From Candidatus Fimicola merdigallinarum (lineage in GTDB: Bacteria > Bacillota > Clostridia > Lachnospirales > Anaerotignaceae), in the NCBI GenBank assembly GCA_017694425.1, contig JADIMX010000128.1, positions 1 through 47,098 of the forward strand: 47,098 nucleotides of DNA. Reading direction: 5' to 3'. The notes beneath the pieces were generated by a model. That model saw nothing but the letters and a program-made list of their open reading frames with translations, had not been told where the DNA came from and did not search any database. Of this stretch, positions 19,024 to 28,125 are shown piece by piece. Both the position numbers and the translations under genes were made by a program. Position 1 is the first letter of the stretch. The number at the start of each line of letters is the position of its first letter.

Positions 19024-19938
19024 TTAATACGCGTATTTTGCTGTGTAGTTAGTGCCGTCACCTATATACTTCTGAATTTTTGCACTGTTTCTGTTTGATG
19101 AGGCAAATGTTGGGTCCATAAGTTTCCAAGAGTTACCGTCAAAGTAGACAGCCTTGTCAACCCAGCCAATGCCATTAATATAAACATTAATCCAAGCGTG
19201 ATAAAGGTTTCCTGTATAGCCGACAATAAGTTTTGACGGTATACCCTGACTTCTTAACATAGCTGTCATAAGTGAGGCATAGTCAAGACAAATTCCTTTT
19301 CTAGTCTGTAAAGTTTCATCAACATTTGGAAGATAACCACTTTCTACTGTTTGAGCTTTCTGTGTGTCGTAGGAAATGTTTCCTATTACATAGTGGTATA
19401 TCTGTGTAAGCTTTGATAAATCGTTATCTAAATTTTCTGTAAGCTTATCTGCAACAGCAACAGCATTTGAGTTTTCGTTAAAGTTTACATACTGGTTAGG
19501 ATATAAAAATGGTGAAAACTCATTTTTAATATTTACATTAAATGAACTACTGTAAACTGTTGAATACTTTGTACCAGAAATATTCTCGTAAACGGTAACA
19601 CTATACTTTCCGTTGCCCTCGGCAAGAGGAAATGTTTCGTAATTACCTTTGTTGTTAAGATTATATGTGTAAGCAACATCACCTGATTTTTGAACTATAC
19701 ATTTAATCTTTTTATCAGCACCTCCTGTGTATTTTACCATAATATATCCGTCAGATATGTTAGAAGCATCAATAGATGCACCAGAATTGCTATATACAGT
19801 TGTTCCAGAGGCAACTGGCTGAGGTATCAATTTTGCGTCTGCATCATTATTATTTACTATACCAAAAGCTAATGTTCCACCTAAGACAACAACTGCTAAA
19901 GCAGTATAAATTTTTTGCTTATTAACCATAGCTTTCAC
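19024..19938 (-). CDS. Secreted transglutaminase-like domain protein
   Basis: N-terminal signal peptide-like segment; GICLDYASLMTAMLRSQGIPSKLIVGY, YHAWINVY, MDPTFA (Cys/His/Asp triad). Confidence 0.9.
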   Translation of the reverse strand: MKAMVNKQKIYTALAVVVLGGTLAFGIVNNNDADAKLIPQPVASGTTVYSNSGASIDASNISDGYIMVKYTGGADKKIKCIVQKSGDVAYTYNLNNKGNYETFPLAEGNGKYSVTVYENISGTKYSTVYSSSFNVNIKNEFSPFLYPNQYVNFNENSNAVAVADKLTENLDNDLSKLTQIYHYVIGNISYDTQKAQTVESGYLPNVDETLQTRKGICLDYASLMTAMLRSQGIPSKLIVGYTGNLYHAWINVYINGIGWVDKAVYFDGNSWKLMDPTFASSNRNSAKIQKYIGDGTNYTAKYAY

Positions 19939-20119
19939 TTCCTTATCAATATTATTTAATTATATTATAACATAAACAAAAGGAAAAATGTTACAAATTT
20001 ATGATTAAATTATATATAAAAAATTAGATATTTTAATGCCAATATATGAAAATATTATTATTTATGTGGTATAATGCTTTAGAATGGTAATTTATAACTT
20101 TTAGTGAAAGGAGATTTTT

Positions 20120-21064
20120 ATGAGTAATTTTATATTTAGTCTTAATGCTACTATACCTATATTTATAATAATAATTCTTGGATATATATTAAGACGTAAA
20201 GGTTATATAGATGAATGTTTTGTAAATACAGGCAACAAAATAGGTTATGCTGTGTTTTTGCCTACACTTCTTTTTAAAGATATATCGAATGCTAATGTTA
20301 AAAGCCATTTTAACCCTAAATTTATTATTTTCTGTATGATAGTAACGGTTATTAGCATATCTGTAGTTTGGATTTTATCGGAAATATTTATAAAAAATAA
20401 AAAGATAATAGGAAGTTTCGTTCAAGGTAGTTTTAGGGGTAGTGCTGCTGTACTTGGAATAGCTTTTGTTGAAAATATATACGGTAGCTCTGGTATGGCA
20501 CCTATGATGATTTTAGCCTCTGTACCTATATATAACGTGTTTTCTGTTATAATACTTACAATAAAATCTGAAAATAACATAGGAAGTACAAATATACTTA
20601 AAAAGTCCTTTGTAAATATACTTAAAAATCCTATTATATGGGGTATAGTTGTAGGACTTTTAGCATCTATATTAGATTTAAACTTACCTGATATGGTGAC
20701 AAAGTCTGTAAATAGTGTGGCTCACCTTGCAACTCCATTTGCTCTTATAGTTCTAGGCGCAGGATTTGAGGGTAGAAAGGCATTATCTAAAATAAAGCCT
20801 ACAATTGTTGCAACACTTATAAAACTTATTATTATACCGGCTGTATTTTTACCCTTTGCTATGTATATGGGATTTAGAAACGAGGAGATGATAGCAATAC
20901 TCATTATGCTTGGAGCTCCATCTACAGTAAGCTGTTACGTTATGGCTAAAAATTTAGGCAATGATGATGTTTTAGCCTCCAGCATAGTTGTTATGTCAAC
21001 ATTCTTTTCAATGTTTACAATTACGTTTTGGGTATTTGTATTAAAAACAATGGGATATCTTTAA
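20120..21064 (+). CDS. AEC family (auxin efflux carrier-like) transporter
   Basis: 314 aa polytopic; IPIFIIIILGYILRRKGYID N-terminus, C-terminal APSTVSCYVMAKNLGND. Confidence 0.9.
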   Translation: MSNFIFSLNATIPIFIIIILGYILRRKGYIDECFVNTGNKIGYAVFLPTLLFKDISNANVKSHFNPKFIIFCMIVTVISISVVWILSEIFIKNKKIIGSFVQGSFRGSAAVLGIAFVENIYGSSGMAPMMILASVPIYNVFSVIILTIKSENNIGSTNILKKSFVNILKNPIIWGIVVGLLASILDLNLPDMVTKSVNSVAHLATPFALIVLGAGFEGRKALSKIKPTIVATLIKLIIIPAVFLPFAMYMGFRNEEMIAILIMLGAPSTVSCYVMAKNLGNDDVLASSIVVMSTFFSMFTITFWVFVLKTMGYL

Positions 21065-21083
21065 ATAAATGAATAGAAATAAG

Positions 21084-21124
21084 CCCTCTTGCAATATTAT
21101 ATATAAAAAGCAAGAGGGTTTTTT
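21084..21124 (+). terminator. Hairpin plus T6 between the AEC gene and the deacetylase gene; its 3' arm contains the next gene's SD
   Basis: CCCTCTTGC (21084-21092) ... GCAAGAGGG (21110-21118) TTTTTT then ATG at 21125. Confidence 0.8.
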
Positions 21125-21940
21125 ATGTTTTATGTATTTAATTTAAGAAAATTTTTAAAGATAGCTTGTGTATATGTAGTTTTGGGATTAGTTTTAAATA
21201 CTGGATTTAACTATTTTTTAAGCAGTAATACAAAAAGTGTTATGGCAGATAAAAAGGTTTATATTGCCATAGTTATAGACGACTTTGGCTATTCCGGAGA
21301 GGGTACAGAGGATATGATAAACTTGCCTATAGTTTTTACAGGGGCTGTTATGCCTTTTTCTGAAAATTCTAAGGATAATGCCGAAAAGCTTATAAGTGCA
21401 GGTAAGGAAACTATTGTACATATGCCTATGGAGAGTTTGACTGGTAAGAAAAGTTGGGTTGGAGATAGAGGCATATTTTTAGATATGAAAGATGAGTACA
21501 TAAGAAAGAATGTAAATGATGCCTTTGATATAGTTGTAGGTGCTAAAGGTCTTAATAATCATATGGGTTCTGCAATTATGGAGGATAAAAGAACTCTCTC
21601 GGCTGTTTTAGATACTGTGGAAGAAAAGGGATTATATTTTTTAGATAGTGTAACTACACCTAATTCAAAGGCAGAGGAAATTTGTAAGGATAAAAATATA
21701 ACCATATTTAAGAGAGATGTTTTTTTAGATAGTACTGATGACGAGAATAAAGTTAAAGAAAATCTTTTAAAGGCAGAGAAGGTGGCAAATGAGAAAGGCT
21801 ACGCTATTGCCATAGGTCACGTTGGGCCAGATGGTGGAAATGTTACAGTAAATGCTATAAAAAATTTGTATAGTGAAATGGAAAGTAGAGGGGTAGAGTT
21901 TGTTACATTAAGCCAGCTTGAAAAGGTTATAAAAAATTAG
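21125..21940 (+). CDS. Divergent polysaccharide deacetylase family protein (YibQ-like)
   Basis: IAIVIDDFGYSG, NHMGSAIMED, GLYFLDSVTTPNSKAEEI, AIGHVGP. Confidence 0.9.
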   Translation: MFYVFNLRKFLKIACVYVVLGLVLNTGFNYFLSSNTKSVMADKKVYIAIVIDDFGYSGEGTEDMINLPIVFTGAVMPFSENSKDNAEKLISAGKETIVHMPMESLTGKKSWVGDRGIFLDMKDEYIRKNVNDAFDIVVGAKGLNNHMGSAIMEDKRTLSAVLDTVEEKGLYFLDSVTTPNSKAEEICKDKNITIFKRDVFLDSTDDENKVKENLLKAEKVANEKGYAIAIGHVGPDGGNVTVNAIKNLYSEMESRGVEFVTLSQLEKVIKN

Positions 21941-22006
21941 TTTTAAAAATATGTTTTTTAAAAAAAGTAATGTATTTTTTTAGAAAGGTTAACATATTAA
22001 TATAAG

Positions 22007-22157
22007 TTATCAACATTATACACAGATTTATCCACAGAAAAACAATATATTGTGTGTAGAAATAACTTGTCATACAATATTAAGTTATTAAGGAATTTAA
22101 AGGATAATTCGTTTATTATCAACATAAGTGTAGATAAATATTAAAAAATGTTGATAA
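22007..22157. promoter_or_regulatory. Cluster of DnaA-box-like 9-mers
   Basis: TTATCAACA 22007-22015 (+), TTATACACA 22016-22024 (+), TTATCCACA 22028-22036 (+), TTATCAACA 22117-22125 (+), TGTAGATAA 22130-22138 (-), TGTTGATAA 22149-22157 (-). Confidence 0.7.
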
Positions 22158-22182
22158 CTTATGAACATTTGGGCATAAACTT

Positions 22183-22218
22183 AAAAACCCGTTGGAGCTT
22201 TTTCTCTAACGGGTTTTT
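22183..22218. terminator. Terminator hairpin overlapping the recU stop codon
   Basis: AAAAACCCGTTgGAG-ctttt-CTCtAACGGGTTTTT. Confidence 0.8.
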
Positions 22219-22733
22219 AAATACTCATTTACTGCCTCAAGATAGTTTATTGTGCCATTTTTTGTATTCAATTTATACTTTTTTTCAAAGGCATCATAGG
22301 GTATAGATTTTCTGCCACCATTTAAGGCATTTTCCCAATATTCCTTTAAAACTTCAAAGGGCAGAAAGTAAATCTCGTTTAAACTTGAAAAGTTTACAAG
22401 AAGAAAGGCTACACCTTGTTGTTTTATAAAGTCCTCCATAAATTCTAGCTGGTGACTGTGAATATTCTGTATAGGCAGGTGTTTTTTTGCCGTTTCCTTT
22501 GCGTCAAAGCATATAGGTATGCCTTGAACTGCGCCTATATAGTCAACAGTACTCTGTTTTTCAAAGTAGGCAAGTGTTATGGTATGTTTTTTATTATCAA
22601 CTTCTATTGGTGTTATAGGTGTTGGTATTTTCTGTATAAGTGCTATATTTTTCTGTCTGTAAATATCATTTGAAAAGTTTATAAGGTCCTCAAAGCCACT
22701 TCCTCTAAGACCTCTTGAATTCCAGTAACCCAA
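22206..22733 (-). CDS. recU: Holliday junction resolvase RecU
   Basis: NSRGLRGSGFEDLIN, TVDYIGAVQGIPICFDAKET. Confidence 0.9.
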   Translation of the reverse strand: MGYWNSRGLRGSGFEDLINFSNDIYRQKNIALIQKIPTPITPIEVDNKKHTITLAYFEKQSTVDYIGAVQGIPICFDAKETAKKHLPIQNIHSHQLEFMEDFIKQQGVAFLLVNFSSLNEIYFLPFEVLKEYWENALNGGRKSIPYDAFEKKYKLNTKNGTINYLEAVNEYLKTR

Positions 22734-22851
22734 AATAAAAACTCCTTTCGATAGTAAAGTATATCACATATTTTTAGGGACACAAAGTACAATATCTGAT
22801 ATAATAAATTTTAATGGGATAAAAATTTTGACACAAAGGGAGGGTTATTAA

Positions 22852-24240
22852 ATGCTTAAAAAATCTGTTGTTGAAAATACATTGGAAATGGCTTTATCCA
22901 CAGGGGGTACATTTGCCGAGATATTTATGGAGGATACAAAAAGAAGTAGGATTTCTATGGTGAATGGTAGAGTTGATAAGGCTTTTTCTGGAATAGATTA
23001 CGGTGTAGGTATAAGGGTTTTTGACGGTACAAATTCTATTTATGCTTTTACAAATGATACTAGCGAAAAAAGTCTTTTGGAAACTGCAAGAAATGTATCT
23101 TTTGCTATAAAAAATGGTGGTGGAAATGGTAAGGTTTTAGACTTTACTAAAGTAGGTTACGATAATAGAAATATTATAAAAATAATGCCTGATACAATAC
23201 ATAAAAAAGCTAAGGTTGATATACTTAGACAGGCGTCAGATACTGCTTTTAGTTATAGTGACCTTATATCACAGACACGTTCAGGCTACGAAGATGTTTG
23301 CCAAGATGTTTTTATAGCTAACTCCGAGGGTCTTTGGGTTAGCGATAAGAGAGTTAGAAGTCGTTTTACAATAGAGTCAGTTGCATCATCATCAACTGAA
23401 AAACAGAGCGGAAGATTTAGCCCAGGAGGGTCTTTAGGTTTTGAGCTTTTCGATACAATAGATATAAATGAGCTTTCAAGAGAAGCCTCAAGAATAGCTG
23501 TAACTATGCTTAATGCTAAAAACTGTCCTTCTGGAAAAATGCCAGTAGTTATAGATAATGGCTTTGGTGGTGTTATATTCCACGAGGCTTGCGGTCACAG
23601 CCTTGAGGCGACAGCTGTTGCTAGAAATGCCTCTGTTTTTTGTGATAGATTAGGGGAACAGATAGCGTCTAGCCTTGTGACAGCCGTAGATGACGGTACA
23701 ATACCTAACGGTTGGGGTTCTTCCAATGTTGATGATGAGGGTACTCCTTGTCAGAAAAATGTACTTATAGAAAATGGTATTTTAAAATCTTATTTAGTAG
23801 ATAAATTAAACGGTATTAAAATGGGTGCTAAACCAACAGGCTCTAGTAGACGTGAAAGCTACCGTTATGCCCCTACATCTCGTATGACAAATACATTTAT
23901 TGCAAATGGAAAAAGTAGCCCTAGTGAGATTATATCAAATACAGAGTATGGACTTTACGCAAAACAAATGGGAGGTGGCTCGGTAGACCCTGCCACAGGC
24001 TCATTTAACTTTGCAGTGCTTGAGGGTTATATAATAAGAAACGGTAAGATTTGTGAGCCGGTTCGTGGTGCTACACTTATAGGTAAGGGTCACGAGGTTT
24101 TAATGAAAATAGATATGGTAGGTAACAACCTTTTAAGGGCTCAAGGTATGTGTGGAAGTATAAGTGGTTCTATACCTACTGATGTTGGTCAGCCTATGAT
24201 ACGAGTAAGCGAAATTACAGTTGGTGGGAGAGGTGAATGA
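22852..24240 (+). CDS. tldD: TldD/PmbA family metalloprotease-like protein (TldD)
   Basis: GVIFHEACGHSLEA (HExxxH); GYIIRNGKICEPVRGATLIGKG. Confidence 0.93.
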   Translation: MLKKSVVENTLEMALSTGGTFAEIFMEDTKRSRISMVNGRVDKAFSGIDYGVGIRVFDGTNSIYAFTNDTSEKSLLETARNVSFAIKNGGGNGKVLDFTKVGYDNRNIIKIMPDTIHKKAKVDILRQASDTAFSYSDLISQTRSGYEDVCQDVFIANSEGLWVSDKRVRSRFTIESVASSSTEKQSGRFSPGGSLGFELFDTIDINELSREASRIAVTMLNAKNCPSGKMPVVIDNGFGGVIFHEACGHSLEATAVARNASVFCDRLGEQIASSLVTAVDDGTIPNGWGSSNVDDEGTPCQKNVLIENGILKSYLVDKLNGIKMGAKPTGSSRRESYRYAPTSRMTNTFIANGKSSPSEIISNTEYGLYAKQMGGGSVDPATGSFNFAVLEGYIIRNGKICEPVRGATLIGKGHEVLMKIDMVGNNLLRAQGMCGSISGSIPTDVGQPMIRVSEITVGGRGE

Positions 24241-25595
24241 TAGTGAACTTTGATATTCTTAGAATAAAAGTTAAAGAGGAAGCTGAGAAAATAGGTTTTA
24301 CAGACTGGGAAATATCTTTTTCCGGTTCTCAAGGTACAGAGCTTATGGTGAGAGATGGAGAAGTTTCAAACTTTGAAAACAGTATACAAAGAGGTATTGC
24401 CTTTAGAGGAAATATAAATGGTAAAACAGGTTATTCTTACTCTGAAAAGATAGATGATGAGGCTATTTTATACCTTTTAAAAGAGGCTATGGAAAACGCA
24501 GAAATTTTAGAAGATGATGCAGAAATTTTCTTTGAAGGAAGCGAAAGTTATCCGGAGGTACAGGGATTTTTTGAGGATATAGAGGGTATAACTCCAAAAA
24601 AGTTAATAGATAGTGCTTTGGAAATGGAAAAGGCACTATTAAACTCATCAGAGTATATGAAGTCATCAGATATGTGCCTTATGGGTAAGAGTAGTGGCGA
24701 AAGTTTTATGGCAAACAGTAAAGGCCTTAATCTTTCTTTTAAGGAAAATATGGCACTTGGGTATGTTAGTGGCATAGCTGAAAAAGATGGGGATATAAAA
24801 ACTGGTGGCGATTATTGGTACGGAACTGATATAAATAGTTTTTCACCTAACGACCTTGGCAAAGCAACAGGCGAGAAAATAGTATCACACTTGGGAGCAA
24901 AGACTATACAGTCTGATGATATGAATGTAGTTTTTGAAAATGAGGCTATGTCGGATATTCTTGCCACATTTTGTGGAGTATTCTTTGCTGAAAATGTGCA
25001 GAAAGGTTTTTCCCTTTTAAAAGATAAGAATGACACAGTTATAGCGTCAGAATGTCTTACTATAAAAGATGATGGAATATGTGAAAAGAGTGGTTATTCT
25101 ATGCCTTTTGATAGTGAGGGTGTAGCTGTTTTCAATAAAAATGTTATAGAAAATGGTGTTTTAAAAACATTGCTTTACAATATTAAGTCGGCAACTAAAG
25201 ACGGTGTAAAATCAACAGGTAACGGCTTTAGAGCAAGCATAAAATCTCCTGTTGTTACTGCTTGCACAAATTTATATATAGAAGAAGGTAAAATTTCTAA
25301 AGCTGAGCTTTTAAAGAAAGTTGGAAATGGAATTATTATAACTGATGTAGCCGGTTTACACGCCGGTGCAAATACTATTTCCGGTGACTTTTCTCTTTCG
25401 GCAGAGGGATTTTTAATAGAAAACGGTGAGATAACTTCACCTATAGAGCAGATTACAGTTGCAGGAAACTTTTACGATATATTAAAAAATGTGGTAGCTG
25501 TAGCTGACGATATTAAATTTAGTATGGTTAGTGCTATGGGAGTTTTCGGTTCGCCGTCAGTATTTGTAGGTAAAATGTCTATTTCAGGTATGTGA
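24237..25595 (+). CDS. pmbA: TldD/PmbA family protein (PmbA-like)
   Basis: ATGA overlap with tldD; GVLKTLLYNIKSATKDGVKSTGNG; GAFSLSAEGFLIENGE-type C-terminus. Confidence 0.9.
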   Translation: MIVNFDILRIKVKEEAEKIGFTDWEISFSGSQGTELMVRDGEVSNFENSIQRGIAFRGNINGKTGYSYSEKIDDEAILYLLKEAMENAEILEDDAEIFFEGSESYPEVQGFFEDIEGITPKKLIDSALEMEKALLNSSEYMKSSDMCLMGKSSGESFMANSKGLNLSFKENMALGYVSGIAEKDGDIKTGGDYWYGTDINSFSPNDLGKATGEKIVSHLGAKTIQSDDMNVVFENEAMSDILATFCGVFFAENVQKGFSLLKDKNDTVIASECLTIKDDGICEKSGYSMPFDSEGVAVFNKNVIENGVLKTLLYNIKSATKDGVKSTGNGFRASIKSPVVTACTNLYIEEGKISKAELLKKVGNGIIITDVAGLHAGANTISGDFSLSAEGFLIENGEITSPIEQITVAGNFYDILKNVVAVADDIKFSMVSAMGVFGSPSVFVGKMSISGM

Positions 25596-25596
25596 T

Positions 25597-26049
25597 ATGG
25601 ATATAGCTTATATTAAAACACCTATTGGAGTAATTGAATTTGTAGGTGACGGCGAGAGTATAACTAAGTTAGATTTATTTGAGGATAAAACTTACTTTGA
25701 AAATGAAAATTTACCACAGTATATTTTAGATTGCAAAAAACAGCTTTTACAGTATTTTTCGGGAAAGAGAAAAACTTTTGACTTGAAGTTAAAGCCTAAG
25801 GGTACAGATTTTCAATTAAAGGTTTGGAATGAGCTTTTAAAAATACCTTACGGTGAAACTGTTTCATATAGTGATATTGCGAAAAACATAGGAAAACCTA
25901 AGGCTAGTAGGGCTGTTGGAAGTGCAGTTAATAAAAATCCTATTTTTATAATTATTCCTTGTCATAGGGTTATAGGTAAAAATGGTAGTCTTGTAGGCTT
26001 TGCCTATGGACTTGATAAAAAAGAATATCTCTTAAATTTAGAAAAATAA
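25597..26049 (+). CDS. ogt: Methylated-DNA--protein-cysteine methyltransferase
   Basis: IPYGETVSYSDIAK, IIPCHRVIGKNGSLVGFAYGL. Confidence 0.95.
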   Translation: MDIAYIKTPIGVIEFVGDGESITKLDLFEDKTYFENENLPQYILDCKKQLLQYFSGKRKTFDLKLKPKGTDFQLKVWNELLKIPYGETVSYSDIAKNIGKPKASRAVGSAVNKNPIFIIIPCHRVIGKNGSLVGFAYGLDKKEYLLNLEK

Positions 26050-26052
26050 AAA

Positions 26053-26078
26053 AACAGCTCCAAAGGAGCTGTTTTTTA
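26053..26078. terminator. Bidirectional terminator between ogt and pepF
   Basis: AACAGCTCCAAAGGAGCTGTTTTTT. Confidence 0.85.
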
Positions 26079-26079
26079 T

Positions 26080-27843
26080 TTATAAAGCAATAAATTTTTC
26101 AATATCTCTTTTTACTATATCAAGTGATGAACGCCAAAATTCCGGTTTTGATATATCTATGCCTACACTTAAAGCCACAGTTTTTAAATCACCTTTGCCT
26201 GTATTTTTGAGAAGATTTTTGTATACTTGCGGGAAAGTATCAGGATTTTTTTCGTATAAGGCATATAATCCTTTTGCAAGTAAAAGACCGAAAGCATATG
26301 GGAAGTTATAGTAATTGTATCCTGCATCGTAGTAGTGTGGCTTGCAAACCCACATATATTTGTGCATATAATCACTATCAAGACCACTACCGTAAGTTTT
26401 TCTCTGAGCATCAAGCATTATTTCGCAAAGCTCATCAACTGATAAAGGTCCATTCTTTCTCATTTCAAAAACTGTGTCTTCAAAAATGAAACGGCTTAAT
26501 ATATCGACTATAACCTGTGAGCTGTCCTGTAAATCTGTTTCAAGTATCATAAGAGCAGTTTCTTTGTCGGCTTTCTCTAAGGCTGAAGTTTTTACTATTG
26601 TTTCGCAGAATGTGGAGGCAGTTTCAGCTATAGGCATAGGATAGTCGCTATTTAAAAATGTTTCGGTGTCAAGACACTCACCGTGGTACCCGTGACCTAG
26701 TTCGTGGGCAAGAGTTATAACATCACTAAAGCTACCTGTAAAGTTTGTAAGTATACGGCTTTCCTTTATGCTGTGGATATTGTCGCAGAAAGCTCCACCA
26801 CGCTTACCTTCTTTTGGGTACACGTCAATCCATCTTTCTTCATAGGCTTTCTTTGCATAATCTCCAAGGTCTTTTGAAAATTTGCTAAAGTTTTCTATTA
26901 CAAAATCCATAGCCTCCTCATATGTGAAAGTAATATCTGTTTTTCCCATAGGTGCGAAAAGGTCGTAAAATGGAAGTCCGTTTTTATGCCCTAACATTTC
27001 AGCTTTTTTAATGAAATACTTCTCAAAGTTTGGTAAGTATTCTTTCATAGCTGTAATCATAGCTTTAAGTGTTTCCATATCAAGACCGGAATTTCTTATG
27101 GTCATATCAAGAGGTGATGTGTATCCTCTCATTTCACACTCAGTTATAACCTGTCCTTTTATAGAGTTTAAACAGTAGGCTGAGGACTGTTCTATTTTTT
27201 TGTAGGATTCTATCTCCCTTTCATATGCCTTTTTTCTTTCCTCTTTATTGCTAGAGTATGCCATATTTCTAACTTCAGCAAGAGGAATGTTTTTTCCGTC
27301 TATATCTACTGTGTGGCTTGAAGTTTCTGCCTCCCATAGCTTTTCCCAACTAGAAGACCCTGTAATTTTAAATTTTGATATTAATTCCTCTTCTGCCTCT
27401 GAAAGGCTATACTTTGCGTTATCTAATATATTTTTTATAAAGTAGCTATGCTCTTTTATAAGCTCTGATTCTTTTGAAACTTCATCAATATTAAGGTCTA
27501 AACTTGAAAGCCATTTACTGAATTTTGTTTCAGGCACAGCTATTTTTGTAAAAATATTTTCTATATAATCTGCTATTTTTAAAGCCTTACTATTTTTAGA
27601 GTCTGTGGCAAGTGTTAAGTTTGCAAAACTTGAAAGACTAGTTACTACATCACCTAAACTATTCTGTAAGTTTATATATTTTTCTATTTTTTCAATAGCA
27701 TTGTCACCGTTTGAAAGTTCTTTTTCTGAAAATTTTATAATATCATTTATTATAAATTCAAATTTGGCTAAGTCTTCTTTGAATTTAGGGCTTTCAAAGT
27801 CTGTGTAAAGTTTTGAAAGATTCCATTCGTATTTATTTTCCAT
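26080..27843 (-). CDS. pepF: Oligoendopeptidase F
   Basis: TLAHELGHGYH zinc motif; M3 family length and pattern. Confidence 0.95.
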   Translation of the reverse strand: MENKYEWNLSKLYTDFESPKFKEDLAKFEFIINDIIKFSEKELSNGDNAIEKIEKYINLQNSLGDVVTSLSSFANLTLATDSKNSKALKIADYIENIFTKIAVPETKFSKWLSSLDLNIDEVSKESELIKEHSYFIKNILDNAKYSLSEAEEELISKFKITGSSSWEKLWEAETSSHTVDIDGKNIPLAEVRNMAYSSNKEERKKAYEREIESYKKIEQSSAYCLNSIKGQVITECEMRGYTSPLDMTIRNSGLDMETLKAMITAMKEYLPNFEKYFIKKAEMLGHKNGLPFYDLFAPMGKTDITFTYEEAMDFVIENFSKFSKDLGDYAKKAYEERWIDVYPKEGKRGGAFCDNIHSIKESRILTNFTGSFSDVITLAHELGHGYHGECLDTETFLNSDYPMPIAETASTFCETIVKTSALEKADKETALMILETDLQDSSQVIVDILSRFIFEDTVFEMRKNGPLSVDELCEIMLDAQRKTYGSGLDSDYMHKYMWVCKPHYYDAGYNYYNFPYAFGLLLAKGLYALYEKNPDTFPQVYKNLLKNTGKGDLKTVALSVGIDISKPEFWRSSLDIVKRDIEKFIAL

Positions 27844-28125
27844 TAAATCACGTCCTTTTTATAGTATGTTTTTATAATTATATCAGCTTTATAAGGTTTT
27901 TGGGTAGTTATGATTATATTATAAAGTGACTATATTATTAGTTATAAAAATAAAATATATGTTATATTTATATTAAAAAATATAACTTTATGTATTTAAA
28001 GTGTGTAAATTTTGTCAAGAATATATATTTTTATATTGTATTTAGTTATTAATTATTTACTAGAAAAAAGTCGTTGTATAAAGTATAATAATGTCATAGA
28101 AGTTTATTTAGGGGGAAATTATTTA

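Noticed and set aside
22007-22157. Declaring this the chromosomal oriC
   Set aside because: No dnaA/dnaN/gyr genes in the window and GC skew cannot be judged from 47 kb; only a DnaA-box cluster is supported.
27850-28125. Possible SAM riboswitch or T-box upstream of the O-acetylhomoserine sulfhydrylase-like gene
   Set aside because: No T-box core or SAM riboswitch conserved segments seen in the AT-rich leader.
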